A stretch of DNA of 64,000 nucleotides from assembly GCA_964020085.1 (NCBI GenBank), contig OZ026598.1:20414129-20478128 (forward strand), written 5' to 3'. The notes below the pieces were generated by a model, which saw only the letters and a program-made list of their open reading frames with translations, made no database searches and was not told the origin of the DNA. Of the stretch, positions 35,002-45,703 are shown one piece after another. Made by a program: the position numbers and the translations under genes. Source of the DNA: Micromussa lordhowensis (taxonomy: Eukaryota; Cnidaria; Anthozoa; Scleractinia; Lobophylliidae). Numbering within the stretch: position 1 is the stretch's first letter; each line of letters begins with the position of its first letter.

Positions 35002-38000
35002 TCACTCAAGATGAAAGTTCATTTTCTCTGACTGAACATTCCAAACCGGAAAGTAGTAAACAAAAATGTACACTCTTAGACCTGAACTTTTGCATTTACT
35101 TCTTATCGCTTTCAAGACATCTTGCACGTTTTCAACATGATGATGAGCATCACAATAGCTTGACTGTTGAGGCTGGTTCTCACTAGCTCACAAGCATCAG
35201 TATAAGCAACATACTGAGCCGCAGTAGAGTGCTGCTAAGAAGCGCTTTTTGTTTGGAAATTGTCACAACTAAAGGCGCTAATTATCAACATCTTACTGCT
35301 TCTGCATATGTTCGCTTATACTTATGCTTATATGCGCTTGTGAAAACCAAGCTTTAGCACATATGTACTTACCAATCGGGGTCACTGAAGAACGGTTTAA
35401 TCTTGTAAAGAATCTTCAACACCCGCAAGTATTTGGCTGCGAATAAATAGAGAAAAATAGACCACAAACTTTCTATACTTATACCTGAATTTATTTTTGC
35501 GTGGTAGTAGGCAAAATATACTTTAGGATAGGTCAACTAGGTCACGATTTTTCAAGAGTATTAACTAAAAGATAACTTTTCAATGTTCCTGTGATTAGAA
35601 ATTAGCTTTTTTGCGATTACTAGTATAAATGAAATAAATGTTTATGATTGTTTTAAACATTCTGTGTCATAAATTGTTGGGTACGAATCGACCAGAGGGT
35701 TGGGAACAAACGGATCGAAAGTGGATACGAAACGTCTGAGCCTGGGTACGAATCGTCTGGGTACGAAAGATCCATGGGTACGAAACGACTGGTAAGTTTC
35801 TCTAGCGATGTATATTGCTATTTCTAGTTGGTTTATTTTGTCGACTAGTTCAGTTTAGTATTTAATAGACCATTTTCTTGATAGTTACGACGATTTCCAC
35901 ATAACAACCCATCTTTTTCAAAGCAACACCTGGAGCACTGGATAATGATGTATTTTAGAGTTTTGATTGGCTTATAGGCCACTGGATATCAGCCATTATT
36001 CATAAAACTCACAATGATATGCAAAGTTGAAATACGTAACATCAATGCAGTTTTATCGAGTAGATTAGCATTCTTTGCACCAGTTGCCCGTAATAGCTCA
36101 ACAACAGATACCGAGACAACTTGTTCACTCCATTCACGCTCGGTTTTTCACCCAGTTTTCCAGCGGAGCGCAAATCAGGGAATGGCCCACCCTCCCACCT
36201 TCATTGTGTGGGCCGTACCACTACTCAACCTCCCCTAAGCCAAGCTGTTCCATCTTGGTTTAGTCCGCTGGTCTACATTATTCTCATATCTTATTTCAGC
36301 CGAGTATGAATGAGAGTGTTGTGAAATAGAATACTACAAGCATTGGATGCCCGTGCGGGGGAGGGGGGGAGGGGGGGACGGGGAATCCTATACAAAAATG
36401 ATTGGGTGCTCATCTTACCTTTAAGGGGTTAAAAAAAAAGCTGTTTTGGTATCTCTTAGGGCGTTCATCCTCCAAAGGTCCAGAGCGGGAGCTATTGCCG
36501 TACCTTTTAGGGTACTGAGCCAAAACAAATGTCACATGAGATAATGTATTGTTTTAGAATTGATACCTCTTAGGGGGGGGGGGGATATTTCAAGCCACGC
36601 CCACAAAACAGGATCTTGTTTCCTCTTAGGTATTCTTTTCAAAATTGCTGATGAGCACCCCCCTCCCCCCCCCCCCGTCGTTTTTATATGGGAGTCCCCC
36701 TCAGGATTGGATGAAGGATTTCCAAGATTTTGACTGGCTTAGCGACCAATCGATATCAGTCTTTGAGTTCTTTCTTTTGCAAATAATATTTGAAGAGCAT
36801 GGCATCAATGACACAAATGAACACTCCAAGAGGCATGTGCTGCAACATGAGTTGATACATTACTTAGCTACATGCAGCTCCAAGTGACGGGTAAAATTAA
36901 TTTTCTCCTTGAAGTAAAACAAGAATCTACATGTACATGTAACATTGTTAAATACCTTCGTTCCTGATAGAATAAATGCCAGTTTTATCAACAGCCTTTA
37001 AAGACTCTACATTTGTAATGACCGCAGTATCAGCATTAAAAAGCCAAAGCTGAAAAGGAAAAATGGAATCAATATTTCTAACACAGAAATCTCAATCATT
37101 GCTTCATTGACTCATGAAAAATAACACACTGTCACCATAAGCCTACTTTGTCTTTAGTTTAAAGTCAAATTGCTTTATGCGACAGCTTAAAATTTCCATG
37201 TGATAAAAATGAAACATGGACTTACACAAGCATGTGTTTGCTGTCTACTGCCATTCTGAATGGATTCTTGAATAAGAAATCTGAAGTTCACTGCACCTTG
37301 TGATTTGGAAATTAAATAACTAGAAATAAAGGTTTCTACACAATATGACCTGGAGAAGAAGAAGAAAAGATTTGCCATGAAAAGAAATATTCGTACAGGT
37401 CCAAATACAATGAGGCTACAGAAAATGGCACAGTATAAAAATAGCAACATACTGTAAATAGATACACTTAAATTGTATCTTCCAGATGATTATTGCTAAT
37501 AGATAGAGGGTGAAAGCTATGATATAAGGCACAATTTTGAGAATGTTATATCTATATTTTTAAGGAAATGAAATCAAACAACACGACCTTCAGAAGATGA
37601 AAATGCTGACTGTAAGGAACTGCTGCCAGTTTTAGAATATTAAATTCTGAATATCCTATTAGCTCCTGCTGCTGTTGTGAAAAGAATAACACATGTAGGA
37701 AAGGGTATGTTCCAACATCCAAAACAATGAATGAAACAAAAATACCAAAAACAAACCACTGAACACCAATAAAAAACACCAAAACAAGATGGTGGTTTCA
37801 GTTATTTCAGTTCTTTTCTTTTGAGGGTTGTCCAATACTCAAATTTATACATAGCATTGTATTGTATTATATCCACATAACAATAGATTAACAATAGGTA
37901 TCATGATAGGTGGATTGACAGTGTTCGGAAATCGCGGTCTTACGCTGACGCTTTGAAGGGAAACCCCATTAACCTATACATTTTCTGAAATCTTTATTAT

Positions 38001-41000
38001 AGTTATAGAATACAATCATACATGTATCTTTGAAATTTTTTAAAAAGTCAATGACTCAGTGATATTAAAAGGAATGCCCGGAAACACTGCTTCGCTTAAA
38101 TTGGTTCGCTTCCGCATACAAATTATAGGAGTGACGCGATTAACATCGGAAATGTTTTCTTACTCATCACCCTCGACAAAATGATACCTTAAGAACGACA
38201 CAATACAATAGAATACAATGCTATGCATAAATTTGTCAGAGTATTGGACAAGTATGTTTCTTTTGGAGGTTTGTTTACAAACACAAGTTTCAGGTTTAGA
38301 ACACTGCATAAGAAAAACCATACCTGAACAAGTTGCTAGATCTCGAAGTAATACTATGTTTGTAGAGGTGAATGCTAAATGCATCAGTAATATCCAAAAC
38401 GTCAAGACTTGAATCCTCAACTGCAACGCTTCCTAATATGGAATTGCATCTACAGCACTTCAAAGGGCGCTGTTCTTCCCCCTGGCGAAGAAACATGTAA
38501 TAAGCGTGATGGAAATCTACAACACCACTTATTACATGGCTACATGTAGCTCCATGAGCGGGCAAGATTAACCGAATCCTGCTTTGCGATTGGCTAACCA
38601 AGAAGGCAAGCTGGCACTACCTTGCACACTGAGGATAACCTATTTTTTCCATATAATAAATTCTTTATTGACCAAGCTTATTCTGTCAAGATGGCTGGAT
38701 ATTGGCCTAATTCTTTCTTTGCGTGTTTTTGGACCGAGTGTGTTGAGGTCCATACACACGCAAAGATAGAACCTGGCCAAAATCAAGCCATCTTGACCTC
38801 ACCCTTGGTCAATAACCCAAATATTCATGTGTAGTCTTGAATGAACCAGTGGTTTCATTAAGGGCCCTGCACCAGGAAGATCGACCAGCTGTGAAACCGA
38901 TTTTCCCGCCTGCAGGTTTGACCCTCTAGAAGAAGGGCTCTTTTTAACATGTAGATAAAAAAGTTCAGTTTAAAACGTTTTCCCACCTGTGAAAACCAGT
39001 TGCCCTCCTACTGAAAATGTGAACAAAACCCTTAATGAACATGTATGTAATGTAAGGAATACATTTTCTTAATAGATAGATAATTTTAGATTGCATAGAC
39101 GTGAAATCAACACATTGTGTAAACTGTATACTACATGTGTCTATTAGATCCAGTTGGGGCCCAGGGTAAAAAGGAGTGGTCCCAGGTGAAAACTGCCTCA
39201 GTGAATTGTTCTGCTAAAAGGTGGAAGCAATATTTACTTGATCACCAGTTGAATCAGTTGACTTGTATCAATTGATTATTATTATTACTAGATGTAGCTC
39301 TCGCTAAGTGCCAACGAGCAACCATTCAAAACAAATACTAATTTGGAGCTGAAAACAGGGTCATGCTTTGTGCACGTCACTTTTTTGTAGTCAAGTATTC
39401 ACGTCAAATGTCTTAAATTGTGATGTAAATATTTCTTTGATCGCTTTTTGCTGCAGTGACAAAGTTGGCTCACTAGCCGATGTCGAGTTTACTCTCGTGT
39501 GGTGTGGGTCTCTGGCCGATAGTTTGTTACAGTTGTCGTTTGTTTTAGCTTTGGTTTGATTTAATTCAGTCTAGTTCTTTGATTGCTTGATGTCTGCTGC
39601 CTTGTCTAGATTTGGCACACTGGCCGAGTTTGGCACGGTGGCCGAGTACTCTTTTGGCTCGCTGGCCGATTGTTGAGCTTGCTAGCTCAATGAATATACT
39701 GTACCACTGACAATGTCACTTAACTAAAGTGCACTCACTTAGAATTGGAAATAAAAACAAATAAACCTTACAAAAGCAGGTAAAAATTAGGGTGTCACGC
39801 AAACCTAAGGCCCCTCGAATTATTTTTTTAAAAAAATATCTATATTGTAAACTCGTCTCCCTGCTCGTATCACGTTTTGTTTTATGGTCACGCAATATTC
39901 ATAGGCAGCAGCCAGAAAGAAGCGAGATATTTATCTTCTCCAGTTTATCGCTGTCCGGTTTATTGCTTGCAAGGTTTAAAATAACAGCCGATATTTTGAC
40001 GGCATTTGCTGGCGAATTTTTTACCGAAGAAATAGAAGACACAGAGCCGCTATAATGTTGTTCAAATTGAAGTCAGTTTTGTATCCACCAGACGCGACAG
40101 CGATAAACCGAAGAAGATAAATATCTGGCTGTTGCCTTTGAGCATTGTGTTTAATACCATAAAACACTTTCGATTCGGTGATAAGATTGAGACGAGTTTA
40201 AACCTTTTTTTTCTTTATTTATTTCCAGGGGTCTGAGTTTTCAGGATCTGCGTTGGGTGTCATAAAAACTCAGACCCCGGGAAACAAATAAAGAAAAAAA
40301 TTAAACTCGATCTTATCACCTAAAATCTCTTATGGTCTCGCAATGTTCATAGGCGTCAACAGTCAGAAAGCTCGAGATATTTATCTTTTCCGGTTTATCG
40401 CTGTGAGTGTCACGTCCCGTGGTTACAAAAGCTGACTTCAATTTGACCATTATAGCCACTCTGCCTCTAATTTCCAATTCTTCGCCGGGTAAAAAATTCG
40501 CCGGCAAATGTCCTCAAACTTGATTTCAACTCCGCTCGATGAATGTCAAAGCTGGTGAGCATCGACGCTCAGAGCTATGCGGCCTTGACGTCACAATCTC
40601 TGCGCGCTACGATTGGCCCGTTGCATGTCTTTTCCACTACGTCATTGGAATCTCTCGATCACTCGAGATTTTTTCCGCCTAGACAATACTCTCGCACGGC
40701 TCTATAATGCTGCTGCCTCGCCAGCCTCGCGTCTTCGCTCGGCTGGCTCGTTGGCAATTAGATCAATAGATCACATGCACACTAAAATAATAATTGGATC
40801 TCTAGATCTCCAGGTCATTGAATTATGAAGAAGGAGTAATGGTTGCCAGCAAAATGGCTCGAAATCTAGTCTACATGTATGCAATATATCCTTCAATAAG
40901 ATCTATTACTTACTGGTAAAATCTGCAAACTGCCAGGCTGTACAGTTGAGCTGTGCAGTTTAATATAGTATTCACCCACAAAACAGTCCTTTTCGCCAGG

Positions 41001-43399
41001 TTCAAGAACTCCGGCAACAGATGTTAGATGACTGTTTCCATGACAACACCAGTCTTGAGCCAGTTCAAGCCAGTTTTCTGATGGCAACTCTAGGATCCTT
41101 TTGAACTGCCTTGAAAAATTAAGAACAGCTTCTTCTCATATTGGAAAGAAGTTTCCAAGGTCACCCAACATCAATAACAATGCTGACTGATTGATTGAAA
41201 TCTCTCTCGAAGGAAAGGATACATGTATTTAGGGAGAGCTAAAATATGACATGAAAACTTTCCAATATTAAAATGTCTTTCCACGTAGCTTCCATCTCTC
41301 ACCCACTGATCAATATCTTTCTTGAAGGAAAGATATTTTGGGGTAACTAGAAATATACACGAAGATACTCTCTTGTTCTTAGGAAATCAATTTGAACTTA
41401 CATCTCAGGTAATAACACAGCTGAGCCACACATCCGGCAACAGACACTGTGCCATCCACTTCTTAACTCACTCAGCTCTGTCTTCAAATGCCTCTTGGCC
41501 AATATCTCTTGTGAGTCATTTGAGTGATATTCAAACTGAAGCCTCATTTGAACTTCACTTCCTCTACATATTGAAAGCCCACTACATGTCCTTGGGATCA
41601 CACTAAAAGAAGCTAATCAAATACAAAAGTGATTATTAAATTGCATTGTAAACATAAAAAAGAAATATGAAAATCCCTTAGGTATCTGCACACCTCTCCT
41701 CTCTCATGAAAAGCAACTACAAGACATATGTGATTCTCTAATGTGTGAAAGCATGTCATTAAAAGTAGTTAGTAATTTTGTCAACATTCATATTATGAAT
41801 GAAGATGACAACCCCTCCCCCCGATTTCCCAGCCTTTGCTACCTTTGAAATAGATTTAAAAAAACACCTACAAACTTGCAGGGTATCAGAATAAGCCTTT
41901 GGAGTTTTGGGATGGACCATTCCAGCGAGATAGACCATATGTGATGCAGGCTAGTAGCCAATTAGTGATAATAGGGTTAGAGTAAATCCATGTGTTATGG
42001 TTGTGAAAGGGATCTCATAAAGTAAACCAAGAGGCTTGAGCCTACATTCTAGCAAGCTCGACATGAAACAATATCCAATAGTTTAATGTTCTCTCAACCT
42101 ATCTGATTGACAATATTTAGCAATTGTTTCTCGAATGAGGCTAAGTGGGATATGAAGAATTCTGCAGAACAAGGAGGGTGTTATCCACAGAGGCTAAAGG
42201 CCAAGGTGGATAATACCCTTCCGAGATCTGCAAAATTCTTCATATCCTACAAAAGCCGAATTCAATAATTGCTTTATTATTCATTCAAATTATTTCCCTG
42301 TTCTTAAAGGAGTTTCGCCATTTCGCTCTTTGTTTTTTCACTCACTAAAAATAACATAATATCGTCCCCAGGTTTTCTTGGTCAACGGTTCAATAATCTG
42401 CAGCGGGCTGCACTTTTGACGTCATTTTGACGTCATCGTTTCAATAATCTGAAGCGGGCTGCACTTTTGACATCATTGATTCAATATGGTGAAGATTCTT
42501 TCCAAATTTGGTGAACAGCAGCCGGTTATGGTAAATTATGCATGTGGTTTTAATCAATCAGAAATGGGGAAATTTTTGAATGAATAATAATCATTATTCA
42601 TGAATCAATTATGTCATGCTGGCAAATACCCCGGGGGGGAGGGGGGGGGCTTCCATAAATTTCGGATAGGGGTCTTAAACCCTGACCCTATTTAAGGATG
42701 AAGGTTAAGGCCCAAACCCGAAAAATGACACCCAATTGAAGGGAAAATCAAAAATTAAGAATAGTGTGCACGGGTCAGCTTTATTTCGTTTGTGTTACTC
42801 TGGAAGTTAACCAAAGGTTCAGTTTTAACACATCATTTGTTTTTCGTTTAGCTGGGCATCTGCCTATGCAATTTTAGCTGGTAGAATCTAGGCACCCTAT
42901 CTGAGGATCTTGCTGGGAACACAATACCAACAGGGGCAAAAAAGTTACCCTATATAAGGATCGAGAGCCTCAAAAACCCTACCCTATCCCGCGGCACATA
43001 CCTATATAGCCCATATACACATGTACACATGTCAAATACACATATGTACACAGTTGATTATGTTTGCGGTAGAACGCTTGAAAGGTAAGAAATCTCGCCG
43101 CAGTCAAGACTACAAATGTGACGAAACTCGTTAGCGCTATACTTGAAAAGCGGAAACAAATATTCACCTGGATAAAGCACCGTGTTCTCGTCTCCTTCTG
43201 CATCGCCATCTGCAGATGCCCTGACCACATGGCTATTAAACGTCAAATGACGTGAATAAATTTGAACAATTTTCTTTAGATTACCGTCGTCAGAAGGTTT
43301 TCCTTTTGTATCACCCCTTAAGCTAACTATCAAATACGCTGCATTTACGTTCTTTCCAACATCACACCAAATCGGCGCAGCACTTAAATCGTCCGCCAT
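35002..43399 (-). CDS. UBE3D: UBE3D-like E3 ubiquitin-protein ligase (HECT-like, UBE2C-binding family), intact copy
   Basis: Exons read from sequence on the minus strand: 43168-43399 (start MADDLSAAP), 41402-41602, 40914-41109, 38324-38481, a tentative 35-nt exon 37588-37622, 37226-37296, 36956-37049, 35373-35436 and 35002-35182 (stop). One short exon linking the first two is not found, because the phases there do not match. All other junctions keep frame. Family hallmarks visible are a proline-cysteine-glycine-leucine stretch (VIPRTCSGL), LPSENW followed by WCCH, a later DCFVG, a CCRC cysteine pair, LWLFN, and VLKILYK near the C terminus. These fit the HECT_2 family, whose human member UBE3D accepts ubiquitin from UBE2C-type E2 enzymes; this role is known for the family, not shown here. 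An AATAAA signal lies at 34901-34906 on the minus strand, about 100 nt past the stop. Confidence 0.75.
35676..35795 (+). repeat. Short degenerate tandem of GGGTACGAA motifs, segment copy 2
   Basis: Same array as 636-745, with an extra CTGGGTACGAATCGT unit and one eroded unit (GGGAACAAACGGA). Confidence 0.6.
37897..38188. mobile_element. Candidate MITE with GGTATCAT ends, only in segment copy 2
   Basis: Starts GGTATCAT and ends ATGATACC. Copy 1 lacks the block at the matching place (near 2695). The ends are short and no clear target duplication is seen, so the limits are tentative. Confidence 0.4.
38665..38816. mobile_element. Foldback MITE, copy 2
   Basis: Better preserved copy of 3179-3314: TTATTGACCAAGCTTATTC at the left and CTTGGTCAATAA at the right, with CAAGATGGCTGG pairing to CCATCTTG inside. 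Confidence 0.62.
39465..39675 (+). repeat. Dispersed short motif (TTGGC-C-TGGCCGA) in five copies
   Basis: TTGGCTCACTAGCCGA, a weaker TCTCTGGCCGA, TTTGGCACACTGGCCGA, TTTGGCACGGTGGCCGA and TTTTGGCTCGCTGGCCGA occur in the same direction within about 200 bases. This looks like the subterminal motif arrays in DNA transposons to which transposases bind; that role is inference. Confidence 0.5.
40205..40300. repeat. Strong central palindrome of the composite insertion
   Basis: TTTCTTTATTTATTTCCAGG then GGTCTGAGTTTT on one side, and AAAACTCAGACCCCGGGAAA then CAAATAAAGAAA on the other, separated by about 22 bases. This would form a long hairpin. Confidence 0.7.
42121..42271. mobile_element. Foldback MITE (CAATTATT ends), copy 2
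   Basis: Counterpart of 5791-5937 with the GGATATGAAGAATTCTGCAG arm and its inverse. It is older than the segmental duplication. Confidence 0.65.
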
Positions 43400-44455
43400 T
43401 TTGAAAATTTGGATCAGACTCAGTTCCAGTACCTTCTCGTAACAAATTTCGAAGTCGTTCCAGTCCCAAAGAGCGCTTAAAAAAAGTCCTTGTATATATG
43501 GGCTCCTACTTACACCTAATATTTTGTGAAATGAGGTTCTTCAAAAGCACTTTGCTTACGAACGCCATCTTCTGTATTGCATCTTACTGCATATAACTGA
43601 GTAATTTTACATGCACATAGTCCTCCAGCGACTTCTTAGCTGGAGAAATTATGACGTGAAGACATGGTTTTTCCGCTCTAGCGCTTTTGCTTAGCCAGCG
43701 ATCTAGGAGCAGCAAAGTTGAACCGCATTCAACATTTTTCGTGGACACGAGCGGTCCATACATTTGCTGTATTTTATTTCACGCACTCAAAGCCAAAGTT
43801 CGTGAAGTATAGTGTGTAAATGGAAGTAAATTTTCACAAGTACCTAAATGTCCATCGTCGCTTCAGGTGTGTAAAATCAAAAAGACAGAACTTTTTTCAC
43901 AGACACAAGTCACCCGCTATATATTTTCTCCCTTATGATTTGGTTTTGCACACGTGAAGCCAACTAATTCACGCCCATTAAAGCCAAAGAAGTTACACGT
44001 CGACGAGAGAAGAGACCACCAACGAAACTAGCTATGATACTCAGTGCTTCCTTATTCCTTCTCCCTTCACAGGCTTTTTCAGGCGATCAAAGAGAGCTGA
44101 GCGTGGAGCACGGATGTAATTTTTAATTCATTTTCTATGGCGCGGACCACTAGGGACAAGGCAGTCCTTGTTCTACCCAAATCTCGGACGGTTCCGCCCC
44201 GTTTGTAAACTGGATTTTTACTGTTCTGTAAGGTCACGGGATTAGGTTGGGAATTCAACCGGATTTCAGTAAAATTCCTGTAGCCCGACATGATACATTC
44301 CTTGCAGGCCCCGAGCCTGAATGCTTTCTGACGACAAGAGGAGCATGACCGTGTTTATTCAAAGTAAAGAAACAGTGTCATCATTATTGAATGTTTTATT
44401 AACAGAAAGGTTATACAGGATTTTCGATAACCTCAAATTAACTATTAGGTACAAT

Positions 44456-44897
44456 TAACGTAGCTCGAAACAAAAACACCTTAAATTTTCGAAAATTTAA
44501 GGTGGCTCTGACCCTCTCCGTAGAATTTTTTTAAACTTTGCAAAAAGTTGCATCTTAAATGCTGATTACAATTCGATAATAAAAAATAGGAGTCACCCAG
44601 CTCGTTTTCGAGTTATAAGCGCTTAAAGCTAAAATTATGGGTGTTTTTAGCAGATCATATTATTGCTATGGTAACCTATTGTGCCATAAAATTGACAGCA
44701 ACTTGTTCACCAATGATTGGGCAGTTTTTTGATACCATGATTTTGGTATCAACTGATATAGAGTGGTTATAATGACCCATCAAACTCTAAGACATGGAAA
44801 GTACTGGAAACTGTATCGGCCTTAGACGCGCAACTTATCAATTGAAAACGAAGTGGAAAGGAAAACGTAACCCACAAACCTGCTATTGAGCCACCTT
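44456..44897. mobile_element. AAGGTGGCTC-type element, copy in segment 2
   Basis: Counterpart of 8610-9231 without the nested MITE. The outer left end is eroded, the inner AAGGTGGCTC near 44499 is kept, and the right end GAGCCACCTT is at 44888-44897. Confidence 0.6.
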
Positions 44898-45142
44898 ATG
44901 TTTAATACTTTTACCTACTAACTTAAATTTACATTTTGAGACTGAAGATCCTTCGACTACATCGCTTATCGTAATCTTACTTTGAGTAACCAAGACAGAT
45001 TTAACATTATATGCAGTAAAAAATATGCTGAGATTATCAATTGCTTGGTTGCTTTCACGCTTCATTTTCTATATTACATTTTCTATTACTATTATTATTT
45101 GTGTTTATTTGTCTTTTCTCTCATTTTGTCATATTGAGAGTA

Positions 45143-45327
45143 CAGTCAACTCTCTGCTAACGGACACTCTCGTAAACGGACTGCTCTACTTACGGACACT
45201 GTTTTCAATTCCCCTTTTTGCCTTTTGCCTCTTTTTTCTTATGGGAATAATTCTCGTAACGGGACAGTTCTACTAACAGACACATTTTCCAATTCCTGAG
45301 GGTGTCCGCTTACGAGAGAGTTGACTG
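45143..45327. mobile_element. Tc1/mariner-like MITE, copy 2
   Basis: Same element as 9483-9666 at the matching place, with TA at 45141-45142 and 45328-45329. Confidence 0.72.
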
Positions 45328-45703
45328 TATTGTATCTTTTTACACCGCACCTTTTCTAATAATTTAAATAAACCTTAAGCACTTTTTCTTTCTAGTGATT
45401 GCAGACATGTGATTGAAAGACCAGTTTTCTTTGCGCTTGCATGACATACTGAGAGTTCTCTGTGTAGAAAACTGACGAACCCAGTTGTCAGGAAACCAAC
45501 AATGCTATCCAGATTTAAGAGTCAATCCAGGTTTAAATATATCTTGTTCAAAAGTGCTTTTCACAAGTCTAAAGCATAAAAACAAAAGCCACCCCCGAAA
45601 AAGTGACAAACACAAATAAAATTCGTGATCGTCCTAAAATAAAATATCGCGATCAATCATGATCTGAACAATCAGGCGCGTGTTTTGTCTGTCCCATCAT
45701 AAA

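Larger units (their letters stand above)
39273..40767. mobile_element. Composite foldback insertion only in segment copy 2
   Basis: Copy 1 has a single TATCAATAGATG-like junction near 3758, while here ATCAAT occurs at both edges (39267-39272 and 40762-40767), consistent with a target duplication. Inverted CTAAGTGCCAACGAGC (39304-39319) and GCTCGTTGGCAATTAG (40746-40761) lie near the ends. Inside are a repeated TTGGC..C..GGCCGA motif (39465-39675), large inverted arms (about 39850-40080 against 40310-40510) and a central palindrome at about 40205-40300. Confidence 0.6.

Noticed and set aside
39792..40055. 87-residue plus-strand ORF
   Set aside because: It lies in the inverted arms of the composite foldback insertion, with a matching minus-strand ORF at 40316-40507.
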